A DNA stretch of 64,000 nt from Candidatus Leptofilum gracile (GTDB lineage: Bacteria; Chloroflexota; Anaerolineae; Promineifilales; Promineifilaceae). Shown here in pieces: positions 51,450 to 60,550 of the stretch. A program made the position numbers and the translations under genes. The stretch is from assembly GCA_016713825.1 (NCBI GenBank), contig JADJOJ010000010.1, positions 558,001 through 622,000 on the forward strand, read 5' to 3'. Positions within the stretch are counted from its first letter, which is position 1; each line of letters starts with the position of its first letter. The notes under the pieces are model-generated. The model was not told the DNA's origin. It searched no databases and was given only the letters and a program-made list of their open reading frames with translations.

Positions 51450-53418
51450 AGGCTGGTTCCAACTGATTCTTAAGCGCCACGATTTGGTCGCGCAGGCGAG
51501 CGGCTTTTTCAAATTCCAGGTTGGTTGCGGCCGTTTTCATCGCCAGCTCCAGTTCATCCAGCTGCACCAGGATGTTGTCGGTGTGGTAGAAGGGGATGGG
51601 TTCGGAGACGGCCGTTTCCACATCCCTTGCCTTCAATAAGTTATCCAACTGCTTCACAATCGTCTGCGGCACGATGCCGTGCTCGGCGTTGTACGCCGCT
51701 TGTTTGGCCCGCCGCCGGTTCGTCTCGTCGATGGCCCGCTGCATCGAATCGGTCACCCGGTTGGCGTACATGATCACCTGCCCGGCTTGGTGGCGGGCGG
51801 CGCGCCCAATCGTCTGGATCAGCGCCCGGTCGGAGCGCAAAAACCCTTCCTTGTCCGCATCCAGAATGGCCACCAGCGACACTTCCGGCAAATCCAGTCC
51901 TTCGCGCAGCAGGTTGATGCCCACCACCGCATCGTACACGCCCGCCCGCAAATCTTGCAAAATTTCCACCCGCTCGAATGTGTCCACTTCGCTGTGCAGA
52001 TAATGCACCTTCATCTCCATTTCGCGTAGGTACTCAGACAAATCTTCGGCCATGCGCTTGGTGAGGGTGGTGATGAGGGCGCGTTCGCCCCGCACCACCC
52101 GCTGCCGCAGCTCAAACAGCAGATCGTCTACCTGGCCGCGAATCGGCCGTATTTCAATTTCTGGGTCCAGCAGGCCGGTGGGGCGGATGATTTGTTCCAC
52201 CGTTTGTTCACTGCGCTCCAGTTCATATGGCCCTGGCGTGGCGGAGGTGAAAACCACCTGGTAAGCCCGTTCTTCCCACTCGGCAAAGGTCAGCGGGCGA
52301 TTGTCCAGGGCGCTGGGCAGGCGAAAACCATGTTCCACCAGCGTTTGCTTGCGCTGCCGGTCGCCGTTGTACATGGCGCGAATTTGGGGCAGGGTCATGT
52401 GGCTTTCATCCACGACCAGCAGGTAATCGTCTGGGAAGTAATCCAGCAGCGTCCAGGGCGGGCTGCCGGGCAGTCGGTTGGGCGTAAAGTGGATGCCGTA
52501 ATTTTCGATGCCCTGGCAGTAGCCCAGCTCGCGCAGCATTTCGATGTCGTACCGGGTGCGCTGCTCCAGCCGCTGCTGGGCCAGCAAATTATTTTCCGCC
52601 CCCAGCTGCTCTAGCCGCATTTCCAGCTCCGCCTCGATGCGGGCAATCGCGTCTTCCATCTCATCGGCGGGGGGGATGAAGTGGCGGGCGGGGTGGATGG
52701 TGAGGCTGTTTAGCTCGGCCAGCAGTTCGCCTGTCAGCGGGTCAATTTCGGTGATTTGCTCTACCTCGTCCCCCCAGAAGGTGAGGCGGTAGGCGGATTG
52801 GGTGTAAGACGGCCGTATCTCCAGCACATCCCCCCGCACCCGAAAGCTGCCAATCTTGAAATCCATCTCATTCCGCTCGTACTGAATGGCGATCAGCTGC
52901 CGCAACGTTTTTTGCCGCTGCTTCACCTCGCCCACCGCAAAGGGCACCCGCGCCTGGTCGTACTTCACCGGGTCGCCCAGGCCGTAGATGGCGCTGACGC
53001 TGGCGATCACGATCACGTCCCGCCGCGTAGCCAACGACTGCGTGGCCGCCAGCCGCATCCGCTCAATCTCCTCGTTGATTTCGGTCGTTTTTTCGATGTA
53101 GGTGTCGGTGCGAGGAATGTACGCTTCGGGCTGGTAGTAGTCGTAGTAGCTCACAAAGTAGCTCACCGCGTTGTGGGGGAAGAAGTGGCAAAATTCGCTG
53201 TACAGTTGGGCCGCCAACGTCTTGTTGTGGGCCAAAATCAGGGTGGGGCGCTGCGTTTGCTGGATGACGTTGGCGATGGCGAACGTTTTGCCGGTGCCGG
53301 TGGCCCCCAGCAAAAGCTGCTGGCGCAGGCCATCTTGCAGGCCAGCCACCAAACCGGCAATCGCTTGCGGCTGGTCGCCAGTGGGTTGGTAATGGGATTC
53401 AAGCTGGAAGTTGGGCAT
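51448..53418 (-). CDS. uvrB: Excinuclease ABC subunit B
   Basis: A 656-residue UvrB, the helicase-like core of nucleotide excision repair. It has Walker A LLGATGTGKTFAIANV, the damage-probing beta-hairpin YYDYYQPEAYIPRTDTYIEK, the DEAD-box-like VVDESHMTLPQ, helicase motif VI QTIGRAARHQAGQ, and a C-terminal UVR domain (about 615-650, LELAMKTAATNLEFEKAARL) for UvrC contact. Length and motifs are normal. The gene is separate from uvrA. No SOS box was recognised. Confidence 0.97.
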   Translation of the reverse strand: MPNFQLESHYQPTGDQPQAIAGLVAGLQDGLRQQLLLGATGTGKTFAIANVIQQTQRPTLILAHNKTLAAQLYSEFCHFFPHNAVSYFVSYYDYYQPEAYIPRTDTYIEKTTEINEEIERMRLAATQSLATRRDVIVIASVSAIYGLGDPVKYDQARVPFAVGEVKQRQKTLRQLIAIQYERNEMDFKIGSFRVRGDVLEIRPSYTQSAYRLTFWGDEVEQITEIDPLTGELLAELNSLTIHPARHFIPPADEMEDAIARIEAELEMRLEQLGAENNLLAQQRLEQRTRYDIEMLRELGYCQGIENYGIHFTPNRLPGSPPWTLLDYFPDDYLLVVDESHMTLPQIRAMYNGDRQRKQTLVEHGFRLPSALDNRPLTFAEWEERAYQVVFTSATPGPYELERSEQTVEQIIRPTGLLDPEIEIRPIRGQVDDLLFELRQRVVRGERALITTLTKRMAEDLSEYLREMEMKVHYLHSEVDTFERVEILQDLRAGVYDAVVGINLLREGLDLPEVSLVAILDADKEGFLRSDRALIQTIGRAARHQAGQVIMYANRVTDSMQRAIDETNRRRAKQAAYNAEHGIVPQTIVKQLDNLLKARDVETAVSEPIPFYHTDNILVQLDELELAMKTAATNLEFEKAARLRDQIVALKNQLEPA

Positions 53419-53538
53419 CTTACGTCTCCGTTTTTGCTTTTCACTTTAACAGCAGTTCATGACACCTTTTGTCAGGAGTTTGAGCAATACGGCCGTTCTT
53501 GCTAGACTTAGGCTCTTATCAAAAATTAGGAAAGCATC

Positions 53539-54429
53539 GTGAAAATAGCAGTTATCTCAGATATTCATGGAAACATGCCGGCACTGGAAACAGTCACGGC
53601 CGATATTGAAAAATGGCAGCCCGATCAGGTGATTGTGGATGGTGACATTGTGAATCGTGGGCCGCTGTCGCGGGCCAGTTTGGAATGGGTGCTCACCCGT
53701 CAGGCCCGCTGCGGCTGGCAGCTGGTAAAAGGCAACCACGAAGATTATGTGCTGGAATGCGCCGCTGCCAATGGGGCTAAAGCCGGGCCAGATTACGAAG
53801 TGCGTCAATTTGCCCATTACGCCTACGAGCAGGTGGCCGACTACGTGCCCCTGATTGCCAGTTTGCCAGAGCAGCAATCTGTTTATGCCCCAGATGGCAG
53901 CGAGCTGCGTGTGGTACACGGTTCGATGCGCGACAATCGGGATGGCGTGTACCCGCAAACCACAGACGACGAACTGCGGGAGCAAATTGCCCCTGCGCCA
54001 GCCCTGTTTGTGACGGGGCACACCCATCGCCCGCTCATTCGCCAGATTGATGAGACGACGGTGGTAAATATTGGCTCAGTGGGGGCATCCTTTGATGGCA
54101 GCCGGGCGTTGAGCTACGGCCGTTTCACCTGGCAGCCCACAACCGGGTGGACGCCCGAAATTGTGCGCCTGCCGTACGACTTTGCTCGTGTGGAGTCTGA
54201 TTATCAGGCGTCTGGCTTTTTGGCTGAGGGCGGGCCGATGGCCCAGCTGATGCTGGTGGAACTGCGTCGGGCAGGGGGATTGGTTTACCGCTGGGCCACC
54301 CGTTACCAGGAAGCGGTGCTGCAAGGGAAGATTAGTTTGGCAGACAGCGTGCGGGCGGTGCTGCGAGATGAAGATTTACGGCCGTATCTCGGCTTTCCGG
54401 GCTGGTCGTTGGCAGAATTAAAAGAGTAA
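53539..54429 (+). CDS. Calcineurin-like metallophosphoesterase
   Basis: A 296-residue phosphoesterase with the metal motifs in order: SDIHGNMPALE, VDGDIVNRGP, KGNHEDYVLE, VVHGSMRD and TGHTHRPLI. The N-terminal domain resembles YfcE/MJ0936-like phosphodiesterases. The C-terminal 80 residues form an extra helical part. The substrate is unknown. The gene is divergent from uvrB with 120 bp between starts and is followed by a hairpin terminator. Confidence 0.9.
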   Translation: MKIAVISDIHGNMPALETVTADIEKWQPDQVIVDGDIVNRGPLSRASLEWVLTRQARCGWQLVKGNHEDYVLECAAANGAKAGPDYEVRQFAHYAYEQVADYVPLIASLPEQQSVYAPDGSELRVVHGSMRDNRDGVYPQTTDDELREQIAPAPALFVTGHTHRPLIRQIDETTVVNIGSVGASFDGSRALSYGRFTWQPTTGWTPEIVRLPYDFARVESDYQASGFLAEGGPMAQLMLVELRRAGGLVYRWATRYQEAVLQGKISLADSVRAVLRDEDLRPYLGFPGWSLAELKE

Positions 54430-54445
54430 TGGCCCCCAAAAAAGG

Positions 54446-54475
54446 AAAACGGCCGTGACTGGCAACGGCCGTTTT
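54446..54475 (+). terminator. Terminator-like hairpin built from two ACGGCCGT copies
   Basis: AAAACGGCCGT (54,446-54,456) and its complement ACGGCCGTTTT (54,465-54,475) form an 11-bp GC-rich stem with an 8-base loop and a T run, 17 bases after the phosphoesterase stop codon. Each arm contains one ACGGCCGT. A second hairpin CTCCCTT/AAGGGAG follows at 54,510-54,535. The rest of the gap up to 54,895 shows only the promoter candidate listed separately. Confidence 0.7.
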
Positions 54476-54739
54476 CACATATAGTGCCCCTCCTGGCTTT
54501 CCCCGGCTGCTCCCTTCTTCTCCATAAAAAGGGAGATAGCCAGTGTATAAAACGCCGATTAAACTGCCAGGTTCGCGCTTTTGGCAAAGATACCTTGTAA
54601 TAACCGGCGCTTACCTAGTGAAGCTTGCTTACCGTTGGTTCAACCATAGCCTAAACCAATACGTTTCTCTCCTGGTGCGTCGTTGCAATGCTGAATTGCC
54701 ATGATTTCCCAACAGTGGGCAAGCGATACTAGCAATTTG

Positions 54740-54767
54740 TTGCGTACTCCCTCACCTGTTTTATAAT
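54740..54767 (+). promoter_or_regulatory. Candidate promoter for the SARP-like regulator
   Basis: TTGCGT (54,740-54,745), a 16-bp spacer and TATAAT (54,762-54,767) resemble a sigma70 promoter about 130 bp before the start codon. The -10 is perfect; the -35 is weak. Confidence 0.4.
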
Positions 54768-54895
54768 TTTTCTGGCTTTACAGAGCCAAATAATCATTAA
54801 TACTGGGGATACGCAGCTTGCATTGTAGCCAGGGACCGTTAATGTACCGTAAATGCCGCCAGGCCATTTGTGTGTCTTAGTGAGAAAATGCTGGA

Positions 54896-57832
54896 ATGAG
54901 TCAGGAAGAACTGCGAATAACCATGCTGGGTGGCTACGATCTGGCCTGGGGAGACGGCCGTACCCAAAAAAACTTCACAAATGATCTGCCCGATAAGCCC
55001 CGTGCGCTGCTAGGTTACCTGGTGCTGAACGGCCGTTTGCATCGGCGCGATAAGATCGCCAACATTTTTTGGCCCGATTCCCAAGACCCCTTTGCCAGTT
55101 TGCGGGTTGCCCTCAACCGTCTCCGCTCCGTTGGCCTGGAGCCGTTTTTGCATATTTCCCGCACCCATGTAGGCTTCAACCAAAACGCCCCCCACTGGTT
55201 TGATGTGCAAACATTTGAGATATTGATCGCCAACAGCCGCCGTCAGGTAGCTCCCGATATTGCCACCCTGAAAAAAGCGGTTTCCCTTTACAAAGGCGGT
55301 TTTCTGGCCGAATTTTCTTTGCCAGACATCACCGCCTTCGATGACGACATCATCGTCTTGCGCCAGCAGTATGAAGATACGGTGTGGGAAGCCCTGGAGA
55401 CAATCATTCACGCTTCGATGCAGGAAACGGCCGATTATGAAATTGGCATGCAGTACGCCCGGCGTGCCCTGGCCCTGATGCCCTGGCGCGAAGCAGCTCA
55501 CCGCTACCTGATGTGGTTTTTGGCCCACACCGGGCAGAAAGCCGCTGCCATCATCCAGTACGAACGATGCCGCGAAGCGCTCAAAAAACATGTCGATGAC
55601 GAGCCATCCCCCGAAACTGAAGAGCTGCTGCTAGAAATCCGGCAGCACAAAAACACCGCCGAGCTAGAAAAAGTGATCTTGCCGCCACTGGGTGGCACCC
55701 CAGAGGCCGATGCCCCACCCTTTTTGGCTGCGGGGCAACGGCCGTATTTTGTGGGGCGTACCCAATCCATTACCCGGCTAGAACAGCTGCTCACCGAAAC
55801 CAGGCAGGCACCCCGCGTCGCCATTGTGGGGATGGGCGGCATCGGTAAAACCACATTGGCGCTGCACCTGGCGCACAAGTTACGGCCGTATTTCCCCGAC
55901 GGCGTTTTGTGGGCCAACCTGGTAGAAGCCCAACCCGAAGACATTGCCATCCAGTGGGCCGCCGCCTACGGTTATGATCTCAGCCAGCAGCGCTCTGGCG
56001 ATGAGCGGTTGAGCTGGCTGCGCCAGCTGCTGGCCAGCAAACAAGCGTTGCTCATCTTCGATGGCGTGCGCACCGGGGCCAGCATTCGCCGTCTGCTGCC
56101 AGATGAAGGCCAATGTGCGGTGCTCCTCACCAGCCGGGCCGAGCGGGTCGTGCGCAGCGTGGACGCCCAGGCGGTGCCCCTGGCCCAATTAGCCCTGGAA
56201 AACGGCCGTCGCCTGCTGTTGCACCACGTTCAAGATGATCGGGCCATTGCCGAGCCAGATGCCCTGGACGAGATTTGCCAGCTGGTGGGCAACCATCCGC
56301 TGGCCATCAACATTGCCGGCAGCTACCTGGCGTACCGGCCCTACCGCTCTTTGGCTGGTTTTGCTGCCATGTTGGGGGAACGCATTGCCCCGCTCAACCT
56401 CACGGAAGATGCGGAACGGCTGCGGGAAACGTTTGCCCTCAGCTGGACGCATTTGGAAGAAGGGTACCGCGAAATTTTTTGCCTGATGGGGCTGTTCGAC
56501 GGCCGTTCTTTTTCGTTGGCGGCCATTGCTGCCCTGGCCAACGTCTCGCTAAATTCTCAGGAGCAGGTGTACCAATTTGAAGATCGGTTGCAAACGCTGG
56601 CGCAGCTTTCTTTGTTGCAGGATGAAGGGGGGCAGCGGTACCGGCAGCACAGCCTGCTTGCCAGTTTTGCCCTGGAAAAGCTGGCAGATACGGCCGTTCC
56701 CCAGGCGCGGTACATCGCTTATTTTGCCGACTTTGCCGCCGAGCACGCCACCCATTACGCCCGGCTTCAGCTGGAGTGGGGCAATTTGGATACGGCCGTT
56801 CATTTTGCCCAACGCGCCCAACAGTGGGAAACCGTGCTGAATTTTACGGCCGTACTCAAAGACGCCTGGTTTACCCGCGCCCGTTTTGAACAGGCCCGTC
56901 AGGCGTTTGAGCGCGCCTTTCAAGCGGCCATCCACCTGGAAGATGATTCCCGGCTGGCCCGCAACTGGCTCTGGTGGGGTCAGGCTTGCCTGGAACAGGG
57001 CGATCAGGCAGAAGCACGGCAATGGCTGCAAAAAGCGCTAGATTTGTACGATGAACTGGAAGACGGAATTGGCATTGCCGATGCAGAATTTGCCCTGGCC
57101 CGGCTAGACATCGACCAGACGCTGCCAACCGAGGCAGAAAGGCGGCTGGATCGCGTTTTGGCTTTACGCCAGGCGCAGGGGGATGCCGCTGGCGTCGCCG
57201 CCACTCAGTATCGCTATGCACGCCTCTGGCACCGCGAACTGGATGATGCCAAAGCGCTCACCTTTGCCGAGCAGGCGTTGGCTGGGCAAGCCGCCCGGCG
57301 CGATGAACTGGGCCGCTGCCGCACCTTGCGCCTGCTGGTGTTTATTATGATTGGCTTGAACCAGCGCGAGATGGCTTACCAATATGCCACCGAGTCGCTG
57401 GCGCTGGCGGAGACGCTGCCTGATTTGGGCGAGCTGGCTATGGCTCAGCGGGGCGTGGCCTCGGCGGCCCGGCTGTTGGGGCGATTGGAGGAGGCCAAAA
57501 CAATGGCCAACCAAAGTTACGATAATCTGGCGCAAATGGGGGACCGGCGCTCCATGAATGATCTGCTTTTTTTGCACGGCCTTATCAAGCGGAGTGAGGG
57601 CAAGTTTGCCGAGGCGATTCCTTTGTTTAACGGCTGCTTGCGTGAATTCACGCGCCTCAAAGATGAACTCCACGTGACGTACTGCCTGGTTCATTTGGGT
57701 GATTATCAAAAAGAGTTGGGCGAATTGCAGACGGCCGTTCAATATTGGCAAGAAGCGCTTGAACTGGCCGTGAAGCTGGGCAAGCAGCCCGTTATCGACA
57801 AGATAAACGGCCGTCTGCAACCTACCGTGTAA
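54896..57832 (+). CDS. SARP/BTAD-type regulator with NB-ARC ATPase and TPR domains
   Basis: A 978-residue AfsR-like regulator. Residues about 5-100 form the OmpR-like winged helix (RITMLGGYDLAWGD, DKPRALLGYLVLNGRLHRRD, SLRVALNRLRSVG). Residues about 105-250 form the BTAD helical repeats (AVSLYKGGFLAEF, RRALALMPWREAAHRYLMWF). Residues about 290-510 are an NB-ARC STAND ATPase (VAIVGMGGIGKTTLALHLAH). TPR repeats run from about 640 to the end. Such proteins activate transcription after ligand-induced ATP-driven assembly. No adjacent biosynthetic cluster identifies the target. It is unusually rich in ACGGCCGT, with eleven copies by hand count. Confidence 0.92.
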   Translation: MSQEELRITMLGGYDLAWGDGRTQKNFTNDLPDKPRALLGYLVLNGRLHRRDKIANIFWPDSQDPFASLRVALNRLRSVGLEPFLHISRTHVGFNQNAPHWFDVQTFEILIANSRRQVAPDIATLKKAVSLYKGGFLAEFSLPDITAFDDDIIVLRQQYEDTVWEALETIIHASMQETADYEIGMQYARRALALMPWREAAHRYLMWFLAHTGQKAAAIIQYERCREALKKHVDDEPSPETEELLLEIRQHKNTAELEKVILPPLGGTPEADAPPFLAAGQRPYFVGRTQSITRLEQLLTETRQAPRVAIVGMGGIGKTTLALHLAHKLRPYFPDGVLWANLVEAQPEDIAIQWAAAYGYDLSQQRSGDERLSWLRQLLASKQALLIFDGVRTGASIRRLLPDEGQCAVLLTSRAERVVRSVDAQAVPLAQLALENGRRLLLHHVQDDRAIAEPDALDEICQLVGNHPLAINIAGSYLAYRPYRSLAGFAAMLGERIAPLNLTEDAERLRETFALSWTHLEEGYREIFCLMGLFDGRSFSLAAIAALANVSLNSQEQVYQFEDRLQTLAQLSLLQDEGGQRYRQHSLLASFALEKLADTAVPQARYIAYFADFAAEHATHYARLQLEWGNLDTAVHFAQRAQQWETVLNFTAVLKDAWFTRARFEQARQAFERAFQAAIHLEDDSRLARNWLWWGQACLEQGDQAEARQWLQKALDLYDELEDGIGIADAEFALARLDIDQTLPTEAERRLDRVLALRQAQGDAAGVAATQYRYARLWHRELDDAKALTFAEQALAGQAARRDELGRCRTLRLLVFIMIGLNQREMAYQYATESLALAETLPDLGELAMAQRGVASAARLLGRLEEAKTMANQSYDNLAQMGDRRSMNDLLFLHGLIKRSEGKFAEAIPLFNGCLREFTRLKDELHVTYCLVHLGDYQKELGELQTAVQYWQEALELAVKLGKQPVIDKINGRLQPTV

Positions 57833-57834
57833 TC

Positions 57835-59106
57835 CTAGATGCCGCCGTCAGAATTCCCCTCTGGCCCTTTTACGGGCCAATGCCCGCTGGTGAAGATGGG
57901 GCGCCACGCCTGGTAAGGCAGCGGTACGGTTGGGTTTTGCCGGGCCTGGGCTTTGAACCAGTCGCGCCAGGTTTGGGTGCTGCCTTTGGCGCGTAAGTTT
58001 TGCGCTGGCCCGCCATTTGTTGCGACGCCTATTTCAGGGCCAACGGCCGTTAGCAAATAATGATCCACTTTTAGCGGCTGGGTTAGCCAGGTGGTGAAGT
58101 TTGCCTGGAGTTTGGCCAAATCCTGGTGATCGGTAGACCAGGGCTTGGGCTGGCTAAGCAGCCGATTGGTTTGCAGGTAGGTGAGCAGGGAAACGGCCGT
58201 TTGCTCCAACAGCGTGCGGGCCTGGGCCAGATCGGCGGGGCTGTGGCTGTTGTGGGGCAAAAATTGGGTTGGCCAATGCCGCCGGGCCAGTTCTGCTTCC
58301 CAGGCGGCATCCAGGGCGTCGGCGGCTTTGCTGTTGTTTAGCTGGCGCAGCACGGTTGAGTGAATATACGGCCGTACCGCATCCACCGGATGCTCCCCAT
58401 CATCTGCCACAAATTGCGCTTGGGCATTGTCACGCAGCAGCGATTGCAGGCTCAACCCCGCCACTGGCCCTGCCACCAGCGTGCCGTACACATCCGCAAA
58501 AATCTCCTCCAACCAATGATTGGCCCACTCTGGGTAGAGCGGAATGTGGGCGTGCAGATGGGCGGCTAAACCAGGGGCGTGATGGTAAACGTAATGCCCC
58601 ACTTCGTGCGGAATGGCCAGAAAATCAAGATCGGCATGGGTGGCTGTGTAGGGCAATCCAACCAGGGCCAATGGGGCGTAAGGGATGATGCGAATGTTGG
58701 CCGATTTGTTGAAGTAGGTGAGGACGGCTGTTTGGGGCAGCAAGCCTGCCTGCACGGCAACGTCTAATCCCGCCTGGGCCAGCTTGTCTGCCTGGGTGAG
58801 CGTGGCTTGCCCGCCGGTTTCTTGGCGCTGTTGGTAAATACGCCGGATAAGCGTCAGGTCAAAGGCGATTTGATCCAGCGTGGCGCGCAGCACGTGCTCG
58901 GCGGGCAGCTTCATGGCGGGCAGCAGTTGGTTTGTGGTAAAGCCTTTCATGAAGAAATGAAATTGATCGGGGCCAAAGGTTTGCAAACTTTGGGTGAGGG
59001 CCAGCAGGGCATCATTACTGGGGCTGGGGCTGTTGGCCAGTTGGCTGGCCGTGGCGTCTAGCTGGGCCGTCAGGGCGTCCATACGATTTTGCCAGATGGG
59101 GTCCAT
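57835..59106 (-). CDS. Putative zinc metallopeptidase with HEVGH motif
   Basis: A 423-residue protein without signal peptide. The motif FLAIPHEVGHYVYHH (about 175-190) is a classical HExxH zinc site, and NHWLEEIFADVYGTLVAGP (about 215-235) offers a third zinc ligand glutamate, as in gluzincins. The N-terminal 150 residues are helical. I do not recognise the family beyond the metallopeptidase signature. It converges on the SARP-like regulator with a 2-bp gap. The substrate is unknown. Confidence 0.72.
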   Translation of the reverse strand: MDPIWQNRMDALTAQLDATASQLANSPSPSNDALLALTQSLQTFGPDQFHFFMKGFTTNQLLPAMKLPAEHVLRATLDQIAFDLTLIRRIYQQRQETGGQATLTQADKLAQAGLDVAVQAGLLPQTAVLTYFNKSANIRIIPYAPLALVGLPYTATHADLDFLAIPHEVGHYVYHHAPGLAAHLHAHIPLYPEWANHWLEEIFADVYGTLVAGPVAGLSLQSLLRDNAQAQFVADDGEHPVDAVRPYIHSTVLRQLNNSKAADALDAAWEAELARRHWPTQFLPHNSHSPADLAQARTLLEQTAVSLLTYLQTNRLLSQPKPWSTDHQDLAKLQANFTTWLTQPLKVDHYLLTAVGPEIGVATNGGPAQNLRAKGSTQTWRDWFKAQARQNPTVPLPYQAWRPIFTSGHWPVKGPEGNSDGGI

Positions 59107-59347
59107 TTTATTTTTTCCTTTCCAAACGTTACGTTGGCTTCTGGTGATGGGTCCAATACATCTAGTACCAGGGTACTACCCAACCGCAAATGCAGCGTTA
59201 ATACGCCGGGGGTGCTGTTGAGTTGGTTATGAGAGAAACTGCAAAAGGGAGTGTAAGGGGGAAACGGCCGTTTGCCCTGCCAGGCAGCTCACAAAAATGT
59301 AATAGGAAAATGATGAAGGTTACACAAGCAAGCTGGTGGTAACGGGC

Positions 59348-60319
59348 TTATGCGGGCTGGTATTGGTGCATGGTTTGGCGGGCGGTTTCGTAGAGCTGTT
59401 GGCGTAATTCGGCTGGGGCGATCACTTCAACGGCCGTTCCCAGGCCCAACAGCTGGCGGCAAGCGCTTGCCAGGGAATCGAAGGAGAGGGAGAGCGTGGC
59501 GCAGCCTGTGCTGTCTAGCGGGGCAACCTGGAGGGCGGGCACGATCCCCTCGCCAAAGGTGAGCGCCAACAGTGGGCCGCTGGTGGGTGCCACACGCAGC
59601 TGCACTGTCACCCGATTTTGCTCTGCTTCAAAGCGATCGCGCCACTGTTGCCAATAGTTGGCCAAATTGAACTGGGCGGGGCGCTCAAAGCTGCTGCCGG
59701 TTAACTCGGCAGCCATGATGCGTGAAACGCGGTACACCTGAATTTTGCCCCCGTACATTCCCCCCACCACGTACCAAACGCTGGTTTTGGCCACCAATCC
59801 GTATGGGTCGATGAGTCGTTTGACCCATTGGCCGTCCCCTCTTCGGTAGTTGAGCCGCAGCCGTTTGTTTTGCCAAACGGCCGTTTGCACCAGCGGCAAA
59901 AACGGCACTTCCTCTTCCGGTTGGAACCAGGCTGCGGGGTCCAGGTGCAGCCGCGCCTGCACAAAAGTGGCATCCTGTTGGAACGGTGCAGGCAGCGAGG
60001 CCATCAGCTTCAGCATCGCCGCCTCAGACGCTTTGTCTGCGCCCAAATCGGCCAGCAGCCCCGGCACGGTAAACATGAACAGCGCCTGCACCTCTTTTTC
60101 ATTGAGACCGGTGAGGTTGGTGCGGTAGCTTTCCATCAGCATGCAGCCGCCGTTGGGGCCGCGTTCAGCATACACCGGCACGCCTGCGCCGCTCAGGGCA
60201 TCCAAATCCCGGTAAATGGTGCGGGTAGAGACTTCCAGCCTTTCGGCTAGATCGTCGGCGGTCATACGGCCGTTTGTCTGCAACAACATCAATAATGAAA
60301 TCAAACGATCTGCACGCAT
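59348..60319 (-). CDS. YafY-type HTH-WYL transcriptional regulator
   Basis: A 323-residue regulator starting MRADRLISLLMLLQTNGRMT at 60,319. The HTH_11 domain is at 1-60 (ADDLAERLEVSTRTIYRDLDALSGAG). The WYL domain is at about 135-215 (KRLRLNYRRGDGQWVKRLID, PYGLVAKTSVWYVVGGMYGG). WYL proteins bind nucleic-acid ligands or small molecules and often control DNA-repair or defence genes. The neighbours here are surE (divergent) and the putative peptidase, so the target is not evident. Confidence 0.9.
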   Translation of the reverse strand: MRADRLISLLMLLQTNGRMTADDLAERLEVSTRTIYRDLDALSGAGVPVYAERGPNGGCMLMESYRTNLTGLNEKEVQALFMFTVPGLLADLGADKASEAAMLKLMASLPAPFQQDATFVQARLHLDPAAWFQPEEEVPFLPLVQTAVWQNKRLRLNYRRGDGQWVKRLIDPYGLVAKTSVWYVVGGMYGGKIQVYRVSRIMAAELTGSSFERPAQFNLANYWQQWRDRFEAEQNRVTVQLRVAPTSGPLLALTFGEGIVPALQVAPLDSTGCATLSLSFDSLASACRQLLGLGTAVEVIAPAELRQQLYETARQTMHQYQPA

Positions 60320-60469
60320 GGCGCAAGTTTCGTGTATCTGCTGGAGGCTGTCAAGCCGCACTTGCCGTTAAACAGCCCTTAACAAAGCCTTATTCCCCTC
60401 TTAACTCGCTGTTGATTCCAACTTAACCCCCAACTGGTATGCTGGTTAAAAAAATACGAGGAAGTAACG

Positions 60470-60535
60470 ATGCAGCCAAATGCTGTGGCCAATTTGCAGA
60501 CCGAGCCACGCACAGAGAGGCGGTATCGTTACTGA
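60470..60535 (+). CDS. Possible 21-residue leader peptide upstream of surE
   Basis: A short frame from ATG 60,470 to TGA 60,535 is preceded by GAGGAAG at a good distance and ends 15 bases before surE. The peptide reads MQPNAVANLQTEPRTERRYR plus a final Tyr. AGTAACGAT at its start (60,463-60,471) and ATCGTTACT at its end (60,525-60,533) are exact complements, so the whole frame lies in a hairpin. It may be a translated leader or chance. Confidence 0.35.
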   Translation: MQPNAVANLQTEPRTERRYRY

Positions 60536-60550
60536 GGGAAAAGGAAAAGA

